A stretch of DNA of 64,000 bases from Nageia nagi. Taxonomy: Eukaryota > Pinophyta. Below the pieces are notes generated by a model. The model was not told the DNA's origin. It made no database searches and worked only from the letters and a program-made list of their open reading frames with translations. The stretch is taken from the NCBI GenBank assembly GCA_050084985.1, contig JBITNC010000001.1:196602001-196666000 (forward strand), written 5' to 3'. This document shows, piece by piece, positions 23,989 through 33,699 of the stretch. Position 1 is the stretch's first letter, and every line of letters starts with the position of its first letter. The position numbers and the translations under genes were made by a program.

Positions 23989-24050
23989 ATTCAAAGATTG
24001 CTTTTGCTTGTAGCAGGGTGACATATGTTGACAATGGAAGAGATTTATAA
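23989..24050 (+). pseudogene. Putative last exon of the chimeric gene
   Basis: Acceptor TTATTATCAG. It joins the previous exon in phase 1 and reads SKIAFACSRVTYVDNGRDL followed by the stop TAA at 24048-24050. The fit of phase, splice site and stop supports the model, but the exon is short. Confidence 0.45.
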
Positions 24051-24658
24051 ATATATTTCTAAATCATTATTTTTTTGGATCAACAACTAAGAAACTAAAC
24101 TATAAATTTGATACATAGTTGTAATTTTGATAGATAATGTACATCGTTGATACAACTATAAATTTTAATAATGATGTACACAAACTTTGATAGACAATGT
24201 ACAAGGTTGATACAATTATAATTTTGATAGAAAATGTACAAGGTTGATACAATTTGATATATTAACTTAAATTTTTAAGTGCTTATTGAGTTTTTGCCAT
24301 GTGTGAGATTTTTAGTATGCTACTAAAATTTATCTCTTTGAAGTTGTATTTTTCATGATGGTTTGAAAAAAGTAAATTCTGTATTTTTCATTATGGTTAA
24401 AATAAAATGAATTATGTATTTTTCATGATTGAAAGTTGAAAAAAGAACCTAAATATGAATGGAAATGAGTACAGAAAAAATACTTTGTTATTGTAACAAT
24501 CTTTATTTTATTAGATCCTAAATGTGCTCCATCCTCTATTATATTTTTTTCATGATTGTAATTTGACAAAATCTTAAATATGAAAGGAGATGAGTACAAA
24601 AAAAATACTAATAGTTCTTCTTTCAAATATAAAAAATGCATTTTTCTATGGGAATAGA
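24051..24658. repeat. Short AT-rich direct repeats
   Basis: 24119-24260 holds three to four copies of a unit of about 50 bp (TTTTGATAGA(C/A)AATGTACA, then AGGTTGATACAA). 24343-24420 repeats GTATTTTTCAT(G/T)ATGG. AAATATGAA-x-GGA-x-ATGAGTAC occurs at 24452 and 24575. No coding potential is seen. Confidence 0.6.
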
Positions 24659-25480
24659 TTATGAGTAAATTTCCATAGGATAGTCGACTATTTCCATGGG
24701 ATAGTTAACTATTTATGTGGGATAGTCGACTATTTCTATGGGATAGTCATTTAATTATGTGGGACCATATTTGGCTATATCAATGGAATGGTCAACTATT
24801 TCTATGGGATAGTGGACTATTTTAGTGGGATAGTCATATATTTTTGTGGGACCTATATATGTATAGTTGAATAGTGGATTATTTCCATGGGATAGTCAAT
24901 TAATTATGTGGGACCTTATTCAACTATTTTCATGGGATAGTGGACTATTTTAGTGGAATAGTTGACTATTTATGTGGCTTAGTCATATATTTTTATGGGA
25001 CCTATTGATATATATATATTTGACTATTTACGTGGGATATTCGACTATCTATGTGAGATAATTGACTATTTATATAGTATAGTCATTTAATTCTTTGGGA
25101 CCTAATATGTATTTGACTATTTATGTGGGATAATCATTTATTTTTTTGGAACTTAATAAGACTATTTTAGTGGGATAGTCATTTATTATCATAGAACCTA
25201 TTGATATGTATATTCAACTATTTCTGTGGAATAGTCATTTATTTTTATGGGACTATGTCAATGGGATAGTGGACTATTTCAATGGGATAGTCATTTATTG
25301 TTGTGGGACTTAATAAGACTACTTTAGTAGGATAGTCAACTATTTTAGTGGGATAGTCATTCATTTTTATGGAAATTTAAGACTATTTTAGTGGGATAGT
25401 CTACTATTTTTGTTGGATAGTTGACTATTTATGTGTGATAGTCGATTATTTCTATGGATAGTCTATTCAATGTGATAGTA
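24659..25480. repeat. Irregular array of about 27 GATAGTCGACTAT-type units
   Basis: A degenerate repeat with unit spacing of about 28-35 bp. The core is GGGATAGTCGACTATTT and variants. ATAGTCGACTAT is a perfect palindrome with a SalI site in its centre. A second motif (ATGTGGGACCTA) alternates with it every few units. Orientation of the flanking GGG is always the same. No frame is conserved. Repeated short palindromic sites next to a possible CACTA-type gene could be subterminal transposase-binding repeats, but no terminal inverted repeat was found. Confidence 0.8.
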
Positions 25481-25929
25481 GAGTATTTCATTGAAGTGTG
25501 AAATGATTATTTCATCAACTAATGATCATTTTAGACTTAGTAAGCACTAATCAAAATAAAATGAAACATGGATTCCATTCAACCTAAAAGCATGTATAGA
25601 TCATTATTGGGTAACATATCAATCTTTGGAATCAACTTACATGTATATGAAAATATCAAATTTAATGTCGATATAAACAATGGATGGTAATCAATTAACA
25701 TTCAAAATTGTAATTACTACACATTCATTCATGATATGGTATCACTATATATTCAAAATGGTGTACAACATTTACCAGATTATAGTATGAGTCTTCAAAA
25801 ATAAATTGATAATTACTCTCAAGGTATTTAGAAGGTTACATTATAAATAAACATATTTTCTACTTCTACTTCTATCTATGTCTCTTTCTCTTGCTCTATC
25901 TAAATCTACATCAAAGCTCTTAATCTTTC
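25481..25929. other. Intergenic sequence
   Basis: AT-rich DNA between the palindromic array and the SWIM pseudogene. No feature recognised. Confidence 0.4.
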
Positions 25930-26616
25930 TCATATCAAGTTTACCTTTATCACATGTTTGCATGGGTATCCTTGTTGTGAAAAAGGGCACTCACACATGC
26001 TAAAGTTAGGATTGATTCAAAAAAATCTATATGCCTTACAATCATCACTTTGACTTTGAACCCATGCAAGTGTTGGTATGGTTGAAAGTGATATGGATAT
26101 ATAATATTTTTTGCCTTGGACCATGATAGATTCTCAATCTTTTCAACCTCTATGTTGTGGTAAAAACTATTGTCCTTACAAGTTTGTATCCACTAGTAAT
26201 GAATATACATAATAGTTATCAAAGTATGAATAATTCAATCAACCCTCCTATAAATTGTAGCAAGAATAGATTTTAACCATAAATACTTCAAATGTGAGTG
26301 GTATGATTCAATGGCTCCATTTGTTTCTTGGTAAGCATGGGGCATGGTACGAAAACATTTTGCCTAGATGCCTATCTTACCAAGCCAACGATCACTGAAG
26401 TATTTCAAAAATGCCTCTTCTTCTTTATGCTCTTTTATAATCTTAATAATGTAGGTGGTTGTATCATCCTCATTTGAATATGTACTCATAATCTTGCCTA
26501 ATCATTTAAATATATCCCAATGACGTACATCATCCTTGACTTTGGCTATAAGATATTTTAGCCACGCTCGATGAACATGCAAAATGCATAAATACACCTC
26601 ACATTTAACAACCTCT
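25930..26616 (-). pseudogene. SWIM pseudogene, 3' exon with transposase core and SWIM finger
   Basis: The acceptor lies at 26618-26617. The exon begins EVVKCEVYLCILHVHRAWLK and continues with KVKDDVRHWDIFK, KEEEAFLKYFSDRWLGKIGI, FRTMPHAYQETNGAIESYHS and LKYLWLK. After a shift near 26100 it gives WVQSQSDDCKAYRF, a stop, INPNFSM and the finger at 25997-25954. Stops occur in K-stop-LGKIM, GI-stop-AKC and others. The order and spacing are those of the MULE transposase core followed by the SWIM domain. Confidence 0.8.
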
Positions 26617-26639
26617 CTATTTCAAATTCATAAAATTTG

Positions 26640-27050
26640 TTACTAAAAAGGTTTTTTGAAAAATGTTATACAAATTTTTAAGCAGACACAATTGTCAGAT
26701 TTAAAGCCAAACTTTACAATCTTTCTAGGATTCTTCCAACATATGCCATGATGGGAGATGTAGAAGAAGGTATAGCTGAAAATAATTTTGCATCAAATAC
26801 ATTGGTTATGAATGCCCTGGTAGACATGTATGAAAAATATAGAAGAATAAATAAGGACCAAAAAGTATTTGCAAATATGCATGATGAAACATAGTTTTAT
26901 TGAATGTAATGATTGTAGGATATGCACATAAAAGGTTTTCTAAAAAAGGCTCTACAAAATTTTAGGTAGATGTAATTTTCTAGTTTAAACACAAACTTTG
27001 TAACCTTTTCCATCATTCTTCCAACATATTCCTCCATGTAACATAGTTTA
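26640..27050 (+). pseudogene. PPR gene fragment in an intron of the SWIM pseudogene
   Basis: Plus-strand frames read SRILPTYAMMGDVEEGIAEN, NTLVMNALVDMYEKYRR, QKVFANMHDET, then after a stop NVMIVGYAHKRFSKKALQNF and FVTFSIILPTYSSM. These are canonical plant PPR pieces (NALVDMYAKCG, VFDKM, MIAGYAQNG-x-x-EAL, TF-x-S-ILP). Frame changes and stops show a fragment. It lies antisense in the 528-bp intron 26617-27144 and has no PPR neighbours. Confidence 0.7.
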
Positions 27051-27144
27051 ACTAATTGTAATAATCATAGGATATGCATAAATCATGTTGTCACATCCCA
27101 ACATACAAATTATTTCAAATATTAAATTATATTTAGAATATTAC

Positions 27145-27291
27145 CTAATAGCATTGATCTCTATTGTGGCATCATCTACCATGAAGGCATTCAAAATCCA
27201 TGTAGGCTTATTTATAAGAAATTTGGTCTTGAATTTCTCTATCCATTGCTTAATATCCTGAACTACATCCATTGGAATAAATCACCCAAGC
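27145..27291 (-). pseudogene. SWIM pseudogene, internal exon 3' of the gypsy insertion
   Basis: Reads PMDVVQDIKQWIEKFKTKFL, INKPTWILNAFMVDDATIEI, then NAI and the donor AG|GTAATA (exon end 27145). NAF-x-VDDA is a hallmark of the transposase core in this family. The frame joins the 3' exon at 26616 by completing the codon for R in AIR-EVV. The other half of this exon is on the far side of gypsy I at 44955. Confidence 0.8.
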
Positions 27292-27296
27292 AGTAG

Positions 27297-28145
27297 TGTT
27301 GCACTGAAAATAGAGCTGGAATGTAGAATAACATGAAATACAAATTATTCTTAAATCTTCATTGAAACTCAAATTATACAAAATAGATAAAAATGCTATA
27401 ATTATGAATTGATATTAATTTTTAGCTCAAACTACAATTTGCCCTTGGAAGGGACTTTTACAAATGCCATTTGCCAAAACAAGAGTATTAGATCTCCATT
27501 GTTTTTGATTTGCTTGCTTCTTTCCTTGATATGAACAACCTGTAAATCCTACACACATGCAAAAGACAATAACATCAAAGCATCTATGTATGACATGAAT
27601 TAAATTGAAACTAGCATAAAATAATAAAATGTATGAGCTCACAAGATTTTGGTAGCATTACCCTACTTTAAAAATGGGTCAAGATTCTCTCTATTTGCTT
27701 TGTATTAGCTTGTATTTATAGATTTTGGATGGGATGTTCAAAGGCTGGTAAGAGAAAGTGAACAGCCACCGTAGGTCGTAACTAACCCCCTCTATCTACA
27801 TCATCTCGGAAAGTTGAAATGTTTTGACTTTCTCTCATTGTTTTGACTTCTTGGTTCGGCTGTTACAGAGTCACCGACGATTGCAATACAAATGCCAATG
27901 ACTGACTCAAAATACCAGCGATTATCTTGGGTCGTTGGCGACTGGTTTTTAATTTTATGACAATATTAAAATGATCGCCTAATAGCCAATTTTACCTAAA
28001 AAGAGTCATGTGACCACCCATTTTGCATGTACTCGATGGGGGCTATCCAAAAATAGGGTTTTTAGACCTATTTTATATTGTTGCGAAGAGTTATGATTAT
28101 TTTAATGTTTACTAGTTAAGAAGGGGACATTTTTAGGTGTCTACA
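27297..28145 (-). repeat. 3' LTR of gypsy element I
   Basis: 849 bp, TGTTGCACTG...GTGTCTACA. It aligns without large gaps to 44101-44949. It contains CG-bearing blocks (AGAGTCACCGACGATTGC, GTCGTTGGCGACTGG) that recur inside the element. Confidence 0.95.
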
Positions 28146-28162
28146 TTTTGCCCCTTTTTGAA
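28146..28162 (-). promoter_or_regulatory. Polypurine tract of gypsy element I
   Basis: The minus strand reads CAAAAAGGGGCAAAA immediately before the 3' LTR start TGTAGACACC. Confidence 0.75.
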
Positions 28163-28835
28163 TTATCAACTGAAAATGCAGTTGATAATTTCAAAAATAT
28201 AGAATGAAAAGCTTTGTTTCTTTTTTATGATATAAGTTTTGACTCAATTTTTTAGATGAATCAAAATTATGATAAAATGTGTTTTCATTTTACATTTGAT
28301 GTAGTTTTGAAAACAAATTTGAATATACTTCAGAAGTGACTATTTTCGGTATGATAATGTGTTGTGCTTGTGTGATAGTTGCATGACAACACCATCAATG
28401 ATACTACAAGTGCACATTTACCATATAAGTCCTCTTTAGTATATGAGTTTGATGGTGTTGTCTTTTGTCCTGACAACGGGGTTTCAAGATGATCTCCTGT
28501 AATAATGATACATCATATTTTATCATATTTTGATTTCCTTGACCAATTCAAGGTTACTTTAAGAAAATTTTAACGTTCTCATGGCTATTTCCTAAATGCA
28601 ATGTTTTACTTCCAATCACCGGTGTTTAGTGGCGGTCGCTGGTGTTCATCTTGGAGTCATCGATGTTTAGTTACAGTTGTCGGCATCCATCTCCAAGTCA
28701 CTGAATGTTTCAAAAAGAAAAAATTTTGACTTTTTCTTATTCCTTTCTTTTTAGTTGTCACTTTCATTATCAAGCAGAATGAGTTTCCCTTGTAATCTCA
28801 TTGATTTCCAGCTGTTGATATTCGTTATACTTACC

Positions 28836-30860
28836 ATGCCTCCACATAGATGCTCCACTAGACATTCTCGACCTATCCGGGAAGAGGTAGGGTTTTGAAA
28901 TCACTTTCTTTTCTATTTTTTGTTTATAACTTGTAATTTAGCAGTTTAATTTCAAAATTGAAATCATGTATGATATTTAAAAATCATTTTGGTTGTTTTT
29001 ATCAGATGAATTTTGCAAATCCTATTTTTATTTATGTTTTTTGTGCAATTTTTCATAATCTGACCTTGGTCGCCGACCTAAGCCGAACGAGTGACAGAGT
29101 AGTCAACGTATGGAATGCGAACACCGATGACTGAGTCTTACCTGTTATAAACATCAGTGTTTTATTATGAAACACCATTTTCAAATTTTTATTTTATTTC
29201 ATCATTTTTTTTAAGCTAAACCTTTTTAATATTATACAGGTTCAAGACATCTTTGAGCCTTGAGGTAGATATCCCTCGATTCTACAGGAGGGTAGATATC
29301 TTCTAGGTCCAGTCGATCATACCTTTTTTAGATCCATCAATTTTGGAGTGGGTCCACACATGGGCTGCATTCATGGGGAGTATCCTTTATTGGCTACATT
29401 GCTAGATAGATGGGATGTAGTGACATGCACTTTTCATCTTTCGACAGGGGAGATGACCATCACAGTGGAGGATATACATAGATTATATAGACTCCCCATT
29501 CACAGATAGAGGATTTTGCCTATGGTGGATAGGATAGGAGCTTTACCTACTATTTATTATTTGTATGGGGCCACTCGGGTTGATACTATTGTTTCAAATA
29601 TTATTTTAGGTGGTATCTAATATTACCAGTACTGGATGGAGGATCAGCAGGGGATGATCCATTTTTCCTACTTGATGGGTTTGGTACAGTGTTATGCTCT
29701 ACCTGATACTGGTAGTGGGAGATTTCCATGGTCATTATTACCCATTATTGTGGATATGATGTAGCAGGGTATAGTATATGCTTGGGCACCCACATTGTTA
29801 GCTCATATTTACAGGGAGCTATTCTTTTATTCATAGGGGCATAGGGCCTCTTTATCAATTACTATCACATTGCAGGCGTGGGCCTATGAGCATATAGTTG
29901 TGGCACATCCTCCAGGGTTACCGATACTAGGATTTGGTAGTCACTTGGATTATGAGGTGGGCATAGTCCGATGGCATGATGATTTTTATATTCACCCATC
30001 GGATGGAGTTCATCGAGATGTGAGCTATTATCGCCACATGCTTAATCACTTGATTCCAGATCAAGTGAGATTCAGACCTTACCACTTGTATCCCATCTAG
30101 AGAGAGCTCGTAGCTAAGCTTACTGGTATTCAGCAGCCATGTGTTTTGAGTGGTCATCGAGCTAATTTTTTGGAGTACTTTCATTTTGAGTGGGTGCACC
30201 GTTAGTTTAGTTTAGTTTAGGATGTACCTACCCCATCAGTGCCATATCAACATGAGGGCACTATTTCAGTAGAGGGTGTACAGCCATTGGATTACATAGA
30301 GCTGGATCCTACTCTAAAGGAGGGATCATTGGAGAATGATACTGGGGAGGATGATGTAGGGGTGTCTGAGGCCTTCAAGGCCTAGTGGGAGGAGGGAGAT
30401 GATGGCCCAGAGGGTGGATTGGAGGGTCGATGCATTCATCAGTGTGTCGATGTTGATGAGGAGTTGGATGCAGTAGTAGGAGGGAGAGAGGTAGGTAAGG
30501 AGCCTACAGGAGCAGAGGCTACGAGAGAGGAGGCTGCTGGTAAGGAGTTTATGGTAGATGCTCCTGAGGAGGAGGTTATGGGTGTAGGTGAGGAGGGAGC
30601 TACCCCAGAGGTTACACATGGAGTCGAGGAGGCTCCTACTACATAGGTTCCTAGCATTGATACTTTGCTAGGGGACATTTATGAGCTGAGACATCAGTTG
30701 GCATAGGCCCACTCATGTATGTACAAGTACAGGGCTGAGCGAGATAGATATAGATAGGAGAGAGATGAGGCTCGTTCCTCTTTACAGGGAGCTTAGGCTC
30801 ATCAGTTGGGAGCAACCTCTACTTCTGGAGGTGGTCCTTCAGTTCTCCATCATGGCATTT
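28836..30860 (+). pseudogene. Antisense plant mobile domain (PMD) gene in gypsy I
   Basis: Exon 1 (28836-28886) starts TTACCATGCC and encodes MPPHRCSTRHSRPIREE, with donor GAG|GTAGGG. Exon 2 starts at 29240 after TTATACAG, in phase 0. The same frame then runs about 1.6 kb without a frameshift. It gives the PMD core (RWDVVTCTFHLSTGEMTITV, EDIHRLYRLPIHR, RDVSYYRHMLNHLIPDQVRF), an acidic Glu/Gly-rich tail near 30420-30640 and a Gly/Ser-rich end. It is interrupted by 14 stops: 12 TAG, 1 TAA, 1 TGA. PMD proteins (MAIN/MAIL1 family) act in the plant nucleus, and PMD genes are known passengers of retrotransposons. It runs opposite to gag-pol, so it needs its own promoter. Confidence 0.8.
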
Positions 30861-33047
30861 ATTAGTAGTGAGATTTTTATAGTGGTATAGTATAGTCATG
30901 GCTGATAGGTGTTCTAGCTTTTACTTTGAGGGCTTAGTATCCTATACCTCCAGATAGTTATATGCCTATAGATATTTTAGTGTATCAGACAGACAGTAGT
31001 GCATAGGGCACAGTTGGATCCCTAGGTAGGACTCAGAGGTCACAAGGTCTTTCTAGCAGGAGTGGTACACCTTGGGCATCTCCTTTAGGCATTGTTGGTT
31101 CATCCAAGTTGCAAAGAGCTCAACATCTAGGTAGTCCTACAGGCTCCATAGGCACTACTCCTCCAAGTCAAGGTATCAGAAAGACTAGTAGATGGCAGAG
31201 ACGATCAAGTAGTCCTAGCGGACCAAGCAGTGGTTGGGGCAGTCCTTGAGGATACCCTTTTTCATGATGTTATTTTTATATGCTTATGAGGTTATTGGAC
31301 CCTTGTATTTTATTGTATGATTCATGATGTTATGATGACCTTTCGATAGACCGTGATGATGTATATATATAGATAGATAGATCTTTGATATTTATGATAT
31401 TTGGATGATTAAGATGCATGAGCTTTCATTCTATATATAGATTTATGATAAAATAGGTATGATGTATTGTTATGTAGATCATGATTGTATTTTAATTACT
31501 TGATGATGAATAGATGTTAATGATATATGTAATTTTCGAAATGTATGATGCATAGATATAATTGTGGAATGTATGATGATGAAATATATAACATATATCA
31601 ACAAATTGGTATTGATGATGTTATTAATCTCAAAATTAAGTTAATAATAAGTACAATTATAGTTGCTATAATCAATAAATCCAATTGATAATTTTAATAA
31701 GTTATTTAAGGACATGTTTTTATTATATTTTTGCGGAATTAGATGCATCATCTTCCGTACTTGGCAATTTTACAATAAACTTTTTGACATGACAAACTAG
31801 TGACTTATGGATATATATGAACATTAACTTTATCTTGGTTAGGGGAACAATAAATAATAATTCTTATCCTTTCCAAAGAAAAGCAATTTTAATAATGTTC
31901 AAAGGTAATAGGTAATAGTAAAAATGGCTTGTCATGACACACTAGTGACTTATGGATATATATGAACATTAACTTTATCTTGGTTAGGGGAACAATAAAT
32001 AATCATTCTTATCCTTTCCAAAGAAAAGAAAATTTTAATAATGTTCAAAGGTAATAGATATTCTTAAAAGGAATGGGTTTAACAAAATGACACACATGAT
32101 TCTAAACACAATCACATTACAAACTATGACAAAAGATTAGGTGATTTTGGATTAATAACCAAGTTATGATAACATCTACCTCATCTTTCTTTATCTCAAG
32201 ATTTAACAACCTAAGATGATATCAGACAATGTTGTTATATGTTGATAAAAAATCTACAAACTCCAGTGTGTGTAGTGAGATTCATTTCCCTTCTTAGATC
32301 ATTTGAGATGAAATATCCTAGAGACATTAATAAGCTAGTCTATCCATATGAAACGTATAGAGGTCCATAGGAAAGAAGGTCGTTAACCAAAATGGACATA
32401 TCGCCACTCGTAAGGTATGCCTCATTTCCAGACATGCATCCATAGCCCCGATGAGGATTAACCCCTTGATCCCGCTACAACCTTGCTCTACTGCCAGTCA
32501 GGCGTCCATAGCCCTGATAGAGGATATTGTAATCACCCAAAATCATTGATATAATGTAGCAATTTTTTTTTCATCTCTTTTCACCTTTTTTTTATCAAAT
32601 TATTCTTGGGTTCGAGATGAAGTGAATAATAGGATAGATGCATAACTTTCACTCTTAATATCTCTTAGAATGATTTCATTCAAATGCTCTTAGAATTTTT
32701 TAATGTTGTAAGTGCTTGGAGTTCATGGATTTTCTTTCAAACATAAACTTTATGTTTTTCTATCATCTATGGTATATCATTTCTTTATAAAAGAAAAGAC
32801 AAAGTGAATGTAGTGATAACAAGGAGATTATTCTAAAATGACCTTTTCACACATTACACATTTACTGGATAATCACTTTCACAATGACATGCAACATATA
32901 TTTACATCATACGAGGGCAGGGCACCCAATTGCCAAGTAACCTCTAGATGTTTCCATCTAGGTAGATTTTATAATTTTATAATTTTTATGTGTTTTATAG
33001 TTTTTAATTTTTTAGGGTTTTATAATTTTTTAAGATTTTATAAATTT
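30861..33047. other. Non-coding part of gypsy I between PMD and ORF B
   Basis: To about 31260, plus-strand sequence continues as a Ser/Gly-rich, Thr-rich decayed frame. Then come a short GATA/TA tract (31355-31380), a direct duplication of about 130 bp with 148-bp period (31788-31914 and 31936-32062, both with TAGTGACTTATGGATATATA), and a GC-richer stretch (32380-32530). An AT homopolymer-like tract (TTTTATAATTTTT units) lies at 32960-33064. Confidence 0.6.
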
Positions 33048-33632
33048 TTAATTTTTTAGGATTTTATCATTTTTTCTAGGGAATCTATTCATGACGTGTT
33101 CAAATCGAGTTTGTACTGCATCAGGATTAAATGAACAATGTGTTGAACTAAATAAAAAACTAAAATATAATACCACTTGATTATGATAGATTTCTAGAAT
33201 ACAATAATCTAAGTGTTCAGATGTTACGGTTTGAGTTATAGAAATGATCTGTTCTTGATATTTTAAAATCAGGTTGTGAGTACAATCAACTATTATTTTG
33301 GGCTTTTCTATAGGCCACAAAAGATAGAAATATATCATTAAATCATATTCTGAGTTAGAAGAAGACCATAACTCAAATGTGTTGATATAAACAATAACTT
33401 GATATCCATTTACTTTGACATCCCAACCATAAGATTCACGTGCATCATAGAATGTCAAGGCCATTTTTTGTTGTATTTCAAGAGGCATGGAAAAGATATT
33501 TGAATACAAAGGAGTAGGAACATTACGAATAAATTTCATAAAGATATCTTTGTCATACCTACTTTCAAACCTCGGAAGATAACTTCCATTATTCCACACT
33601 ATGTTCTTTTGACAGTTTTTTGATAATCTCAT
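33048..33632 (-). CDS. Gypsy I extra ORF B, unknown family (194 codons)
   Basis: Open frame downstream of integrase and ORF A on the coding strand. It contains GWDVKVNGYQVIVYI, then YFYLLWPIEKPKIIVD, LKYQEQIISITQT and EHLDYCILEIYHNQVV. The whole length aligns with ORF A at 33700-34284 (same length; shared W-x-V-x2-x-GY-x-V, LxWP-x4-II and E-x-x-D-x-IL-x-Y patterns), so the two are diverged duplicates. No signal peptide, clear membrane helix or zinc motif is visible; one hydrophobic stretch lies near residues 150-165. The position is where env-like genes occur in some gypsy elements, but nothing else supports an envelope role. Function unknown. Confidence 0.6.
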   Translation of the reverse strand: MRLSKNCQKNIVWNNGSYLPRFESRYDKDIFMKFIRNVPTPLYSNIFSMPLEIQQKMALTFYDARESYGWDVKVNGYQVIVYINTFELWSSSNSEYDLMIYFYLLWPIEKPKIIVDCTHNLILKYQEQIISITQTVTSEHLDYCILEIYHNQVVLYFSFLFSSTHCSFNPDAVQTRFEHVMNRFPRKNDKILKN

Positions 33633-33699
33633 TTCTAACCCTTATTTGATTCATCGTTGTAAGTTCGGTAATACGATAAGCTTGCCTTTGTTCCAACTT

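Larger units (their letters stand above)
11605..24050 (+). pseudogene. Decayed chimeric multi-exon gene with a tandem exon array
   Basis: A plus-strand gene model built from splice-site-bounded exons that stay in one phase. Exon 1 is 11605-12172. An array of small exons follows (12254-22358, split by a copia element). A large exon holding a plant C-terminal domain is 22428-23262, and the 3' exons are 23456-23670, 23747-23903 and 23989-24050. Every junction except the last is phase 0, and the last two exons join in matching phase 1. Nonsense changes, two 1-bp shifts and several broken splice sites show it is no longer functional. The LGEA-x4-F-I-x-WP motif in the 3' part recalls proteins carried by plant CACTA (En/Spm) transposons, so the gene may be a transposon-borne chimera. 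That origin is inference; the exon structure is seen. Confidence 0.6.

Noticed and set aside
30326-30678. Ser/Thr/Pro-rich minus-strand frames
   Set aside because: They are complements of the acidic Glu/Gly-rich tail of the PMD gene.
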